From: a virus
Virus record (IMG/VR): IMGVR_UViG_3300038701_001567
Location: 1-28,027 of that record
DNA: 28,027 nt
Strand: one strand, 5' to 3'
In this document: one piece after another, positions 13,048 through 22,655 of the stretch
Layout of the letters: every line of letters begins with the position of its first letter
Numbering within the stretch: position 1 is the stretch's first letter
Notes under the pieces: model-generated
Database searches by the model: none
Told to the model about the DNA's origin: nothing
Seen by the model: the letters and a program-made list of their open reading frames with translations, nothing else
Translations under genes and position numbers: made by a program

Positions 13048-13419
13048 TCAGCTTTCGGCTGCCGCGTCCGTCACTGTGATGTCGATTGCAGCGGTGCTAT
13101 ATGTGCCCCCCGCCGTAACCGACTGGCCGCTTGCCAGGGCACCCGTCGCAACCAACGTGTCCGAGCCATTGGACAAGGCCCAAAAGGCCGCCGTGCCAGT
13201 CCCGTCCACATCGTCGTCCGTGATTGCTGGCACCACCACTTTGCGGCCCGATGTATCGCCATTCTGCGCCGCGCCAACCGTGACGGGTGCGGCGGCCAGC
13301 TCGGCGGCGGCGATCGCCGCATAATTGGCGGGCTCCGAACTACAAATGTGCAGCGTGGTGCCATTGGTAACGATCCAAGCCAAAGCCTGATCAAATGCCG
13401 TATCCGAGATAAAAGGCAT
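13048..13419 (-). CDS. tail-associated structural protein (123 aa)
   Basis: The product begins MPFISDTAFDQALAWIVTNG and contains LHICSSEPANYAAI and a beta-rich Ala/Thr/Val tail. The FD.AL.WI.TNG...ICS.EPA pattern is common, as I recall, among small phage tail proteins of alphaproteobacterial phages with no defined role. It has a very strong ribosome site (AGGAGAAAACAC) and stands between the tip protein and the large fibre. It may link or decorate the fibre. Structural role inferred from position. Confidence 0.66.
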   Translation of the reverse strand: MPFISDTAFDQALAWIVTNGTTLHICSSEPANYAAIAAAELAAAPVTVGAAQNGDTSGRKVVVPAITDDDVDGTGTAAFWALSNGSDTLVATGALASGQSVTAGGTYSTAAIDITVTDAAAES

Positions 13420-13448
13420 GTGTTTTCTCCTGTGATTTTTGAGAGGGT

Positions 13449-14093
13449 TTAGGCGTACCAGTCGCCACTTGCCGTGACCTTCAACGACACAGCCCCAGAC
13501 GACTGCGATGCAAAGGCCGTTGCAAAAAGGGTCGCGCCAACGGACGTCACACTGCCCGCCACGATACCGGCGGCGGATTGATTGACCGGCATTCCGACCA
13601 CGCTTGGCGGCGACGAAAACGCCGCCGGGTAAGTCCAGGACGCACCATTGATCGCAAAAGATACAAAGCCGCCCAAATAAGCCTGCGCGATAGCAAGGCT
13701 CGGGTCGTCAATGTCAGCATTGCAAACCTGATAGCCGCACTCCAAACGCAGAAACGTGCCATTTGCGCCCGATCCGCGCTCTGGTGCACGCGACACCACC
13801 CAATTGGTGCCATCATAAACGGCCACCGTGTCAACATCCGTGCGGATGTATCCAGCGGGCAGCGCCGCGCCTGTGACAGTGACAGCCGACACCGGGGCCA
13901 ATCCGTTAAGCGCAATTGTTGCCGCCCCGGTATTGGCACCCGTCGCCCGAAACCGGACCTCTGCGCCTGCGAAAACCGCTTCCATGCGATCGCGGCTGAT
14001 CAGCTCGATCGCATCCGCCGTGCCGCGCGATGCGCACCAGGTGCCTGACGCCAGCTTTGTGACGTCGCGGACCATTGGGAATGGATGTGTCAT
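13449..14093 (-). CDS. tail fibre tip-like protein (214 aa)
   Basis: Beta-rich, low in charged residues, with a GWTYPAAF-like ending WTYPAAFSSPPSVVGMPVNQ and repeated Thr/Gly/Ala-rich strands. This resembles C-terminal receptor-binding domains of phage fibres in which an aromatic FP-type segment precedes Ala-Val rich strands. The first part (FRATGANTGAATIALNGLAP) resembles a fibre shaft repeat. The stop is 29 bp from the next gene, which has its own strong ribosome site. Receptor binding is inferred. Confidence 0.6.
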   Translation of the reverse strand: MTHPFPMVRDVTKLASGTWCASRGTADAIELISRDRMEAVFAGAEVRFRATGANTGAATIALNGLAPVSAVTVTGAALPAGYIRTDVDTVAVYDGTNWVVSRAPERGSGANGTFLRLECGYQVCNADIDDPSLAIAQAYLGGFVSFAINGASWTYPAAFSSPPSVVGMPVNQSAAGIVAGSVTSVGATLFATAFASQSSGAVSLKVTASGDWYA

Positions 14094-14094
14094 T

Positions 14095-17028
14095 TTATGT
14101 CCGACCTCTGTTGACGCGATACGCGAGCCACGGGACTGTCATTGTCGCGGCAGATGCAGTCAGGCTGTGACCGGCGACCGTCAGGCCAAACAGCTCATTG
14201 TCATCAATTGCGCCGTCCGCGACGTAATCCCCCGCCGCAACCTCAAACAGCGCACCATTGATCCGAAACCGCGCGTCACCATCCCGCTTCACATCAAGCT
14301 GATATTCAAACGCGCCAGACGTGCTGCCAAATTCAATGTCAGTTTCGACCACCAGCGGCGTGCCGCCATTGTTGCGCGCGACAAGGTGCACCATCGCACC
14401 CGAGGCATAGCGGCTGAATAGAAAGCCAATAAAGTCATCATCCGTCGCGGTGATCGCACCCGCGCCGGTCACCACTGCCGGCAGTGACGCGACATCCGAT
14501 TGCGTAGACAGACCCACAAAAAACTCGACATTTGAGGTGCTGGACAGGATCGATCCCGATACATGCACCGCGTCCGCCCATTCGTTATTTAGGCAATTTG
14601 CGGGTTCCAAGACCTTGCCCGTTGACAGTTTGAAGCCACTTTCCATGTCCTCTGTGCCCGAGGCTGGGATTGTGAAGGCAAGCCCTTCCTCGGATCGCTC
14701 GGACGTCACGCCAACCCCGGCAAATTCCAACAAACCGCCCGCCCCTTGTGACAGATCCCAGAACTGGCCACGCGAGCCTTTGACAAAGGACAGCGGCGAA
14801 AAGTCACTCAGCGCATCATCGTTGGCGTTTGGCGCCACACCAGGCGCAACCCGGATTTCATCATCGACGTTGTCCCACGTACAATTGATGTCCCCAAGCC
14901 GGATTGTTTCCAGCACTTCAACACCCACACCAAAATTCTGGATGTATCCGGCAACCGAGACATTCACGCCGCCATCAATGACAATCGCTTTTGCCGGGCC
15001 CTGATTGGATCCCGGCCCGGAAAACCACCCCGTGATCTGCACATTTGTTGGCGCGTTGGCACTGCTATCCACCAGCACCATGGGCTTGTCCATGTCATTG
15101 CCGTCATCTTGCGGGCGGCCCTGTTGATTGATGCTGATATTTTTTCCGTGAGTGATGTGATAGGCGTAACCGATATTTTCCTCAGTGTGCTGCCCGATAA
15201 TCTGGACGTTGGACAATCCCGTGCCCCCCAAAACCGGGTGAGCACCAATCAGACAGCCTGTATCGTTGGACACCGTGCGACCGCCCAAAATCAGCGGATT
15301 TGAACACTGCGACAATGACAGACCCGTCAGGCGATCATCCGAGCCATTCACCACCAAGTCTTTGCCATTTTGGAAATTGCACCCGGTCACCAGCATGTGA
15401 TTGCAATACAGGAACTCGGTCACGGCATAGGCGTGCGCGTAAGGCACCACCGCCACAGCATCACCGTTGGTGTCAGTCACACCCAAATGGTTTTGCCCCC
15501 AACTTGCGGGCAGCGCTGACAGGAAATTGCTGTCCCCCGTTTCCGGCTCAAATTTCAGGCTGTCCGCGCGGAACGTGCCTTCGATATTGATAAACCGCGC
15601 GCAGCCTTCGATTGACAGATTGCGTAGCACCGCTTGGGATGTCGGTTGACGGCTGATTGACCAGCGCAAATCAGATCCATCATCGGCCACGGATTCATCC
15701 GTATATGTTTTGCCAAAGGTCAGATAAACATTGGACAACACGTTGTAATTCCGATGCACCCCCTCCCAATGAAACCGCGTGCCCGCGCTATAGCCGTTAG
15801 CCGCACCCTCGACATTCATCCAGATGTCAGCACCGCCACAATCGACGCGCGCCAGGTCAAAAAGCATGCGCCAGCGCTCGGCGCTATAGATCTTGATGGC
15901 CTCTTGGAATTTGACAGACTGGTCAATTGCATCGCTATCCACAAGGCCCAGCGATGACAGCGGCACCAACGCGTTTTCATCCAGCTTGAACCGGCCACCC
16001 CCCGCCGGCGCAAAAACCGACAGGTTGTTCGCAGTTTCCGTGCTTGCAGGATCAAAGACAAACCGCGCCCCAGCCCGATCGCCGCTTAGGATGACATCCG
16101 CGCCGTCACGCCAACCGCGATCTGCGGCCTCGGAATATGCGCGGAAATCAACGTCACTGGTAAACCCCGGCCCGGCCTCAAAGAGTTTGTCACCGCCTGC
16201 CGTTGTGATCTTGTGATCCGTCGCCGCCGCCGGGGCGACAGCATACCATTGACCATCACGGACCTGCACGCGCAGACCTTCGGGCAGCGCGCTACCGTCA
16301 TAGGCTTGCACAGCGGCCAGATCCTCAAAGATCACCCGGCCAATGTAATTTTCAAACTGCGCCGCGCCGGTGTTGTTGGTGTAAAGCGCCAACCCCTCAC
16401 CTGCGGCCACCAAAAACGTCTCACCGTCCGCAGTGCCCGCCAGGCCCGCAATGGTGTCAGCATAGATTGTGGATCCTGCCGCCGCTGCCGCCTGCGCAGA
16501 TAGCGCCTCACTGGCTGCCGCCGCTGCCTCACTTGCCGCCGCTGCGCCTTCGGATCCACTCGCCGCCGCCTGCGCGGTTTCGGCGGCCCCCTGCGCCGTC
16601 TCTGCCGCGGCCTGCGCCAGCTCGGACGCCGCTTGCGAGGCCTGCGCTTGATCAGATGCAGCCCGCGCGTCCGCCAGATCACCTGCCAGGCTTGAGACAA
16701 TGCGATATTGCGTGCCGTCCCAAGCAAAATCAATCACCGCGCCGAGCGTCAGATCCCCTGCGGTCAACACGTTGCCATCATTGGTGACAAGATCGTACCG
16801 CGTGCCACCATCAAGCGCCAACGTGGCCGGCCCCTGATTGTCCCGCTCAATTTGCGCGCGGAACAGCGTTGTCAGCGGGTCCGTGTCATAAGAGCGACCA
16901 GATGCACCAATCAACGTATTGCCGTTGCCTGTCAGCGTCACAATCACCGGCGCCATCTTTGCCAGGATATTTTGCAAGCTCGAAAAGCTGGCTTGGTTGT
17001 CTGTTAGACTAACTTGCGGGTCAGACAT
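14095..17028 (-). CDS. large tail spike / fibre with Ala-rich coiled coil
   Basis: This 977-residue protein begins MSDPQVSLTDNQASFSSLQN and has a beta-rich N-terminal domain (about 30-110), an alanine-rich heptad region (about 115-190, DQAQASQAASELAQAAAETA onward) typical of trimeric fibre shafts, then a long beta-rich body. The middle contains features of a pectate-lyase-like right-handed helix (SDVDFRAYSEAAD, short Asn/Gly-bounded strands, repeated INxxG-type turns). The C-terminal quarter is a beta sandwich-like domain (VHVSGSILSSTSNVEFFVGL). It is probably a tail spike for binding or cleaving surface glycans. Enzymatic residues cannot be assigned by eye. Ribosome site AAAGGGGC. Confidence 0.74.
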   Translation of the reverse strand: MSDPQVSLTDNQASFSSLQNILAKMAPVIVTLTGNGNTLIGASGRSYDTDPLTTLFRAQIERDNQGPATLALDGGTRYDLVTNDGNVLTAGDLTLGAVIDFAWDGTQYRIVSSLAGDLADARAASDQAQASQAASELAQAAAETAQGAAETAQAAASGSEGAAAASEAAAAASEALSAQAAAAAGSTIYADTIAGLAGTADGETFLVAAGEGLALYTNNTGAAQFENYIGRVIFEDLAAVQAYDGSALPEGLRVQVRDGQWYAVAPAAATDHKITTAGGDKLFEAGPGFTSDVDFRAYSEAADRGWRDGADVILSGDRAGARFVFDPASTETANNLSVFAPAGGGRFKLDENALVPLSSLGLVDSDAIDQSVKFQEAIKIYSAERWRMLFDLARVDCGGADIWMNVEGAANGYSAGTRFHWEGVHRNYNVLSNVYLTFGKTYTDESVADDGSDLRWSISRQPTSQAVLRNLSIEGCARFINIEGTFRADSLKFEPETGDSNFLSALPASWGQNHLGVTDTNGDAVAVVPYAHAYAVTEFLYCNHMLVTGCNFQNGKDLVVNGSDDRLTGLSLSQCSNPLILGGRTVSNDTGCLIGAHPVLGGTGLSNVQIIGQHTEENIGYAYHITHGKNISINQQGRPQDDGNDMDKPMVLVDSSANAPTNVQITGWFSGPGSNQGPAKAIVIDGGVNVSVAGYIQNFGVGVEVLETIRLGDINCTWDNVDDEIRVAPGVAPNANDDALSDFSPLSFVKGSRGQFWDLSQGAGGLLEFAGVGVTSERSEEGLAFTIPASGTEDMESGFKLSTGKVLEPANCLNNEWADAVHVSGSILSSTSNVEFFVGLSTQSDVASLPAVVTGAGAITATDDDFIGFLFSRYASGAMVHLVARNNGGTPLVVETDIEFGSTSGAFEYQLDVKRDGDARFRINGALFEVAAGDYVADGAIDDNELFGLTVAGHSLTASAATMTVPWLAYRVNRGRT

Positions 17029-17038
17029 GATTGCCCCT

Positions 17039-18877
17039 TTATGAAATGGTCAGCGCATATGCGCCGCTTGGCGTGCCCTGCACGGCATCGTCATCATCCA
17101 GCGCCACCAGCCAGAAATCCGCCGCGCCCGCCGGGCACGTGGCCGTCACAGAAAACGAGTTGTCATTTTCAATGCTTTGCGCGCTGCCGATCTGCACGGC
17201 ATCGGTAAAGGCGGCACCCGTCGTTGCCCGGAACACCGCCACTTGCGTGACAAAGTCGGATGTCGGCGCAACGCCTGTCATCGTGACTTCACCAGCAACC
17301 GACACATCACGCGTGACGTTGAACAGGGTTTCCGGCTCATCATCCACAGCCCAATCATACATGGCGGCGCTGTGTTCCTCACATGTCAGCGGGACGCGCA
17401 TTGCTGCACCGTCGCGCTGATCAAGCCAGATTGTCGGATCTGCCGACAGCACACGCATTGTGCCGTCCATTTCCGCAAAGCCCGGCAACGCAATGGTCAC
17501 ATTGGACCAGGGCACCAAATGTGCAGCACTTGGCGGCGCCACCAGCGACAGCGTCTTTTGCGCGGCAACCCGCGCCGCTTCCAGCTTTTGCAGCCGCGCG
17601 GCCCGCGTTGGGCTGTCAATCAAGGTCAGCGACAAAGACTGATCAGCGCCCGCGCCGTCTGCAATATCCAACGGCGGCAAGGATCCAGTCTGAAACGCGT
17701 TGCCCGCATCCGTGTATGTCCCGAGCATCCGCGATGGCACATCCCGAGACAGGCGCATTGTGCCAAACGACAACACCTGATCATCCAGTGCGTCCGTGAC
17801 TGTGTAGACCGGCGATTGCCACGCGCCGGGAGCATACCCGATGCGCCCGCCAATATCGATCAATCGGCCACCACCGGCCCGCGCCAGCGGCTCAATCTGC
17901 GCCATGATTTCCGCGTTGGTCCACTGGATTGTTCCGGCGACAGTATAGCGCTTTTCCGTGCCGCCCCGCTTGAGCGCCACATCCTCATCCGCGATGTCCG
18001 CACCATCAATGAAAGACTGCAAATCGATCTGGCTCAATTGCCAAGGCGCAATGGGATTGAGTCGGATCGCGTCTAGCAGACACAGCGCCTGATTGTCGGA
18101 AAAGGTCCAACTGTTTGGCAAGTCGGGATCCTGCGCAGGGTCGCGCGGATCCCAAACCCGCGTTGTATCCATGAGCACCTCAATGCTCGGAAATTCACGC
18201 GGCAGGCCCGGCCAGCGCTTAAAATATTTTTCGTTATCATCACCTTGGTCCATCCGATACCAAAGGACCGTCATGCCTTGGCCGCTGTCAGACAAGGCAA
18301 AGCGCTCGCCCAACAATTCCGTCATGATCCGATCCGGCGGCGCTGTCTGCGATCCGCGCCCGATCCAGACCCGGAAAAAGTCCGCCCCGGTATCGTCGCC
18401 ACCAAACCCCACAAACGGATCCGGCTGCGGCGCCAGACCGAGTCCAGAAAAATCGAACACATTGCCTTGCACGTGCTGATTGGCATTGCCCCAAGGCTCA
18501 TCAGCGGCCGGCGCGGGACGCTGCGCAGATCTGATAAACACCTCACCGCCAGAGGATGGCCGGTTGCTCAGGATCACCGCGCCGTAAATCTGGCGACCGT
18601 CTTTATACGGCAGCAATGGTGATCCAGTCATAAGCGTGCGACCGTACGCGGTGCGGTTGACCACCAGCGTGCGCGGGATTTCCAGCGCCCGCCGCAAGCT
18701 GGATTGCTCGGGCGCAAAACTGCGCGCCGCAGCCGATGACGCACCAAGCGACAGCAACGCACCACCCGCAAAAGCGACAGCCGCACCATATTGCGCGCCG
18801 AATAGGGCCGCAGACGCCAAAGGCGCGCCGAGCGCCGTGCCAATCCCCGCCAAGGCTGCGCCAACCACTGTGCCCAT
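17039..18877 (-). CDS. tail tip / host-specificity protein
   Basis: The 612-residue product starts with a hydrophobic Gly/Ala-rich segment (MGTVVGAALAGIGTALGAPL, then GAAVAFAGGALLSLGASSA). This is a common start of siphovirus tip proteins in which hydrophobic helices lie inside the tail tube or contact the tape measure. The body (about 90-500) has the hub-like sequence pattern RTAYGRTLMTGSPLLPYKDG ... VWDPRDPAQDPDLPNSWTFS, and a fibronectin/Ig-like C-terminal end with ATCPAGAADFWLVALDDDD. It resembles the central tail protein (gpJ type) found in phages and gene transfer agents but is shorter. ATG 18877 is chosen over 18928 because the latter lies inside the upstream gene. Function inferred from position and layout. 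Confidence 0.75.
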   Translation of the reverse strand: MGTVVGAALAGIGTALGAPLASAALFGAQYGAAVAFAGGALLSLGASSAAARSFAPEQSSLRRALEIPRTLVVNRTAYGRTLMTGSPLLPYKDGRQIYGAVILSNRPSSGGEVFIRSAQRPAPAADEPWGNANQHVQGNVFDFSGLGLAPQPDPFVGFGGDDTGADFFRVWIGRGSQTAPPDRIMTELLGERFALSDSGQGMTVLWYRMDQGDDNEKYFKRWPGLPREFPSIEVLMDTTRVWDPRDPAQDPDLPNSWTFSDNQALCLLDAIRLNPIAPWQLSQIDLQSFIDGADIADEDVALKRGGTEKRYTVAGTIQWTNAEIMAQIEPLARAGGGRLIDIGGRIGYAPGAWQSPVYTVTDALDDQVLSFGTMRLSRDVPSRMLGTYTDAGNAFQTGSLPPLDIADGAGADQSLSLTLIDSPTRAARLQKLEAARVAAQKTLSLVAPPSAAHLVPWSNVTIALPGFAEMDGTMRVLSADPTIWLDQRDGAAMRVPLTCEEHSAAMYDWAVDDEPETLFNVTRDVSVAGEVTMTGVAPTSDFVTQVAVFRATTGAAFTDAVQIGSAQSIENDNSFSVTATCPAGAADFWLVALDDDDAVQGTPSGAYALTIS

Positions 18878-18878
18878 C

Positions 18879-19259
18879 TCAGACCGCCCAACTCGCCGTG
18901 ACACTGCCAACGGCAACCATCCCGGCAACGTCTTTGACCCACCAAAGCCCCGGCGACACGCACAACGCCAGCGCGCCGCCGGTATCCGTTGGCACCTGAT
19001 CCGTCACAAGCCCCAGCTCGCCGACATCCCCAACGCCAGGGCGCAGCCCCACACGCGCGGCCTGATCATGGGCCATTGCCTCAAAACCACCGCGTGACAG
19101 GATCACCCGCAATGCCTCGCGCTCGGTCTGATATGTGCCGCGAATACCGGTCATCGGATCAACCCCCCAGCGCTCCAAAAAAACATCCGAGGGACATGTG
19201 CAGCAATCGCAAACGCCCCAATTGTGAGCCCGCGAAAATATTTCAAATGGCATCTTCAT
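18879..19259 (-). CDS. DUF6950 tail-tip protein, NlpC/P60-like
   Basis: The product begins MKMPFEIFSRAHNWGVCDCC; the WGVCDCCT...DVFLERWGVDPM segment with Cys17/19/20/22 fits the DUF6950 start in which one Cys aligns with the nucleophile of NlpC/P60 peptidases. The rest (YQTEREALRVILSRGGFEAM) is a helical match. In tail modules of gene transfer agents the NlpC/P60 peptidase sits at this place between hub and central tip genes and helps the tail cross peptidoglycan. Catalytic His is not obvious, so activity is uncertain. It overlaps the previous gene by ATGA and ends one base before the next start. Confidence 0.7.
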   Translation of the reverse strand: MKMPFEIFSRAHNWGVCDCCTCPSDVFLERWGVDPMTGIRGTYQTEREALRVILSRGGFEAMAHDQAARVGLRPGVGDVGELGLVTDQVPTDTGGALALCVSPGLWWVKDVAGMVAVGSVTASWAV

Positions 19260-19849
19260 CGGCTCAGCGACCCCGTGGCCAGCGCTTCCACAACGGTCTG
19301 CGCATGCCGCATGATTGTGTCATCCGGGAAAAGCGCTTGGCGTGTATCAAGCGTGATATATTGCTCTGTCTTTGATCGCTGACTTGGCCCGGTGCGTGCC
19401 TGCACCTGCACACTGCGCACCCGGCCCGTGCGGTCACCGTCATCGATCATCTCGACACTTTGGCCCATGCCGTCAATCAGACCGGTAAACACCTCCAGCG
19501 GATCACCGATCAGGACAGACCCGGACGGTTCCGTGACCGCGCCGACATAGACAAACACTTCAGCGCCACGCGCGTCACTTTCGAGATAATCCACCAGGTC
19601 ATCCGGCATTCCTGCCATCTGGAATGTGGCGATTTTCTGCGCCATGCCTTGCGTTTGCGCGGGCAACTGGATGCCCGCCAATCCTTGCGCACCGAGCCAG
19701 GTTTCACCGTCCCACGAAATGCCCCCAAAGCCGCCATGCGCAAAAACCGGATCGCCCGGCCAGTCAATGTGCACAAGCCAGACCGCATTCCAGCACCTTT
19801 TGGCAAATTCGGCGGCAAGCAAGGGATCAATCACGCGCTCTAAAGCCAT
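19256..19849 (-). CDS. tail hub-like protein (197 aa)
   Basis: The product begins MALERVIDPLLAAEFAKRCW and continues with WLVHIDWPGDPVFAHGGFGG then ISWDGETWLGAQGLAGIQ and a beta-rich TGLIDGMGQSVEMIDDGD region. This pattern (TW-x-G-x-x-G-L, then VFTGLIDGM) is like the DUF2163-type hub/baseplate domain of gene transfer agents and siphoviruses. Position between the distal tail gene and the NlpC/P60-like gene agrees with that order. It overlaps the upstream gene by 10 bp and the downstream by ATGA. Family assignment is by pattern and synteny only. Confidence 0.6.
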   Translation of the reverse strand: MALERVIDPLLAAEFAKRCWNAVWLVHIDWPGDPVFAHGGFGGISWDGETWLGAQGLAGIQLPAQTQGMAQKIATFQMAGMPDDLVDYLESDARGAEVFVYVGAVTEPSGSVLIGDPLEVFTGLIDGMGQSVEMIDDGDRTGRVRSVQVQARTGPSQRSKTEQYITLDTRQALFPDDTIMRHAQTVVEALATGSLSR

Positions 19850-20598
19850 GGGTCAACTTCCTCAAACGCGCCGTCAACCTCATCTTCAAATATCTCGGCA
19901 AATTGCCAATCATAACGCCAATCGCCCGAGCGCGGGCGGATCGCGCGCGGATACGGACCCACCGGGCGAAACACACCAGACGCTTGCGTGCCGATATTCA
20001 CGCGCGCATCCGCAAAGGCTGTCAGCGCGCCAAAAACCTTGATCACACCCGTGCCGTCCGCGCCCGACACAACCGGCGCGACAATCTGCGCCGTTTGCTC
20101 GGGGTCTGTGTAGATCGTCAGATATTCGGCAGGCTGCGCAATCAGCGTGTTGGCCGGCGCCCCGGTCACTGTGATTGTCGCGAAGCCGTCCACATCCGCG
20201 CCGCTTGTGCCTGTGATATTCGACCCCACGAACCATTCCACATCATCGCCGCCGCGCTGCCAGGTCACTGGCGTGCCGTCATTCTCCCACGTGATCTGGC
20301 GATATTGACGGGCTGTGATGTCGCGCCGCTTTTGGCCGTTCCAATTGATCGGACTGGAATACAGCCTGACCGCGTGCCGCCCTGCCAAAAGACGCTTGAG
20401 GCTTTCCATGTAGCCCGCGCCCATCTCCGATCCGTCAATACCGCTAACAGCAATAGACGCCATCCGCCGCGAACGCATGGACGCTGTCAGATAGTCCGAG
20501 CCGTCAATCAGCGACCGCGACCGATCCACCGGGTCATTGCGCGTCCACTCGGTGCCTAGCGCACAGATCGGCGGCCAGGCGTAAACCTTTGTTGTCAT
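19840..20598 (-). CDS. distal tail protein-like (252 aa)
   Basis: The product begins MTTKVYAWPPICALGTEWTR and includes RSRRMASIAVSGIDGSEMGA then a beta-rich middle with VTWQRGGDDVEWFVGSNITG. Its place directly after the tape measure gene is that of the distal tail protein in siphoviruses, which forms a ring at the tube end. Repeated strand-like segments with Trp/Tyr and Gly turns fit an all-beta protein. The C-terminus is acidic (EIFEDEVDGAFEEVDPWL). No direct family match is claimed; the role is inferred from order, with the ATGA overlap to the tape measure. Confidence 0.55.
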   Translation of the reverse strand: MTTKVYAWPPICALGTEWTRNDPVDRSRSLIDGSDYLTASMRSRRMASIAVSGIDGSEMGAGYMESLKRLLAGRHAVRLYSSPINWNGQKRRDITARQYRQITWENDGTPVTWQRGGDDVEWFVGSNITGTSGADVDGFATITVTGAPANTLIAQPAEYLTIYTDPEQTAQIVAPVVSGADGTGVIKVFGALTAFADARVNIGTQASGVFRPVGPYPRAIRPRSGDWRYDWQFAEIFEDEVDGAFEEVDPWL

Positions 20599-22508
20599 CC
20601 AAGCGGCTCCTCGCGTGCGCGGTCATATGTAGCCTGCACCGCAGCGCTCGCGATTGCGGGTGCCGCCTGCCCAATCTGGCGGCGCGCAACCCCGCCGCTA
20701 ATCCGCTCAACCGCCGCCTGCCAGTTTCCACTTTCATCCACGTACACACGGACGTCAGCGACACCGCCACCTGCGCCGCCGCCCTTGCGGTGATCAATGA
20801 CGCTTTCATTTGGGTGCAGGATGGCCGGGAACCCGCCCTTTCCGTCAATACCACCCGAGCGGCTGCCGCGCCCGGTAAACCCACCGCCATCAAAGGACAG
20901 CAAGCCGCCCAAAAGACCACCAAGCCCACCGCCACCGCCGCCACCGCTCAAGCCAAAAAGGTTGCCCAAAAGCCGCTGGATATTTGACCGCAACAGATCT
21001 GCCGCGATTTGCTGGAAAATACCGCGCAGCGCATCGCCAAGGTTTTCGCCGCTGACAATGGCATTGGCCATAGCACCGGACACGTCATCGATCGCCCGGA
21101 TAAGTCGCTCATTTTCGACGTTGCGGAATTCCTCCTGAACCATCGCAACCGCGCGGGCATAGGCCTCGGGCGCCTCTTTGAAAAAGCCGCGCGCGTTCAA
21201 ATCCGCCAGCTTTGCCAGCTCGGCATTGTATTTTTCCAGCGCCGTGCGCGTCTGGTCAATGTATCGCTGCGCCTCGCGCTGGCCCGCCAGGGTTTCGCGG
21301 TCCGGTCCTGCGGATCTGCCACCACGCGACCCGCCGGACCGCTTGCGCGTGCCAGACCCGCCACGGCTTGGACTTGGAGCGGTTGGCACATTGGCCATCA
21401 TGTCGCGGATGCGCGCCGTGCGCGCCGCTTGCTCATCAAAATTCGGATCACGCGGGTCCAGGATAACGCGGCCGGCATCTGCCGCCGCCTGTTGCGCAGC
21501 CCCGACAAGTCCCATGATCCGCATGGCTTTGTGCAACGTGATGTCCAGCCGATCTGACAGCGCAATTGCGCCATCGATCGCCGAACCAAAGTCAATCGCA
21601 CTTACAGCGCCAGCCACATCCTGCGCAGATGTCGCGGCCTGTATCAATTCGTCCACCAGCTCGGCGGCCTCACCGTGGTTTTGTGCCAAGAGCGAATTAA
21701 CCAGATCCAATTCCGCCTGTTGCGTGCGGATTGATGACACCAGGTCATCGCTGGCATCCAGGATGTCTTGCGTTGCTTTCAGCCGCTCGGACTCGGCGCG
21801 CCCCCGCACAAAAGCGTCATTGGCATCACCAACAATTGGCGCGGTTGCATCAGCAATGATCGCATCCAGGCGTTCCCGCTGTTCCGAAATACTGCGCTCA
21901 AGCGCGCGGCGGGTTTGTTCCATTTTGGCCAGCTCAAAGGCGGCCAAAGCCTCACGGGCTTGCGCCTCCAATCGCAGGTTGTGCAAGATCTCCGGCGTGA
22001 CAGCGCTTTGCGCCTCACCCGTCAACGCAATGGCTGCGGTATATCGATCTTGTGCGGCGCGGGCATCTTCCACCGCTGACGTGGCGGCTGCATAGGCGTT
22101 TTCCAGATCACCTTTCGCAAACTTCACATCCTCGGCAGATTTCAGAAAGCTTTGGCCCACTGACAACATGATTGGCGCAAGTGCACCGGCGGCGATGCCA
22201 ACCGTGCCCAAACCAATTGCAAGATCCGGCAACTGAATGGCCAAAGCTTGCAAATAATTGCCAGTGACAGCACCTTGCTGCGCAACTTGGCTCAATTGCA
22301 GTGAAGTATTGCGCAGGCCTTGACCCATGCCTTTTGTTGCGCGCTCGACATCGCGAGCCCCACGCACAACCGTGCGGTTGGACCGCTCAAAGGCTTTGTC
22401 AATCTTGGCGGCCCCTTTTGTGGCCTGCGCCTCCATGCGCGCCAGGCTGCGCAAAAACTCGCGCTCGGTAATGCCAATGCCAATTTCCAGATCGTCACTG
22501 TCTGCCAC
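20595..22508 (-). CDS. tail tape measure protein
   Basis: The 637-residue product begins with GTG 22508 immediately after the TAA of the small chaperone-like gene. It is predicted helical with heptads: REFLRSLARMEAQATKGAAK at the start, a hydrophobic stretch LAIGLGTVGIAAGALAPIML (about 95-115) that would enter the host membrane, a Gly-rich hinge near 520-555 and a C-terminal KGGFPAILHPNESVID plus VRVYVDESGNWQAAVERISG segment. The length implies a tail of roughly 95 nm if the usual 1.5 angstrom per residue holds, short for a siphovirus. The C-terminal GFPAILHPNE motif is typical of tape measures in alphaproteobacterial phages. Confidence 0.85.
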   Translation of the reverse strand: MADSDDLEIGIGITEREFLRSLARMEAQATKGAAKIDKAFERSNRTVVRGARDVERATKGMGQGLRNTSLQLSQVAQQGAVTGNYLQALAIQLPDLAIGLGTVGIAAGALAPIMLSVGQSFLKSAEDVKFAKGDLENAYAAATSAVEDARAAQDRYTAAIALTGEAQSAVTPEILHNLRLEAQAREALAAFELAKMEQTRRALERSISEQRERLDAIIADATAPIVGDANDAFVRGRAESERLKATQDILDASDDLVSSIRTQQAELDLVNSLLAQNHGEAAELVDELIQAATSAQDVAGAVSAIDFGSAIDGAIALSDRLDITLHKAMRIMGLVGAAQQAAADAGRVILDPRDPNFDEQAARTARIRDMMANVPTAPSPSRGGSGTRKRSGGSRGGRSAGPDRETLAGQREAQRYIDQTRTALEKYNAELAKLADLNARGFFKEAPEAYARAVAMVQEEFRNVENERLIRAIDDVSGAMANAIVSGENLGDALRGIFQQIAADLLRSNIQRLLGNLFGLSGGGGGGGLGGLLGGLLSFDGGGFTGRGSRSGGIDGKGGFPAILHPNESVIDHRKGGGAGGGVADVRVYVDESGNWQAAVERISGGVARRQIGQAAPAIASAAVQATYDRAREEPLG

Positions 22509-22655
22509 TTACAAAACCCCCAGATCGCGCAACCGTTCTTCCGACATTTCAGACCGGCCAGACCGCTTGCCGCCTTTGGACTGCACCACGCCATCAGCGC
22601 AGGCCGTGAATTCCCACAGGCTCATTTGATCCACTTGCATTGGCGTGAAGCCCAT
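22509..22655 (-). CDS. small tail assembly chaperone-like protein (48 aa)
   Basis: The gene opens at an ATG that overlaps the stop of the GTA gp10-like gene (TGATG) and ends one base before the tape measure start. The product begins MGFTPMQVDQMSLWEFTACA and ends RLRDLGVL. The position and the LSLWEF-type helix fit the small second chaperone (as in rcc01693-type proteins of gene transfer agents). In many phages it is made by frameshifting; here a stop-restart overlap exists instead. Function inferred. Confidence 0.62.
   Translation of the reverse strand: MGFTPMQVDQMSLWEFTACADGVVQSKGGKRSGRSEMSEERLRDLGVL

Noticed and set aside
9777-17028. Invertible fibre segment for the serine recombinase
   Set aside because: No inverted recombination sites or truncated alternative fibre ends were found by eye around the fibre genes.
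19624-20559. 311-codon plus-strand frame opposite the tail tip genes
   Set aside because: Shadow of overlapping tail genes on the other strand; no start signal or motif.
21178-22095. 305-codon plus-strand frame opposite the tape measure gene
   Set aside because: Ser/Ala/Cys-rich antisense of a helical coding region; shadow.
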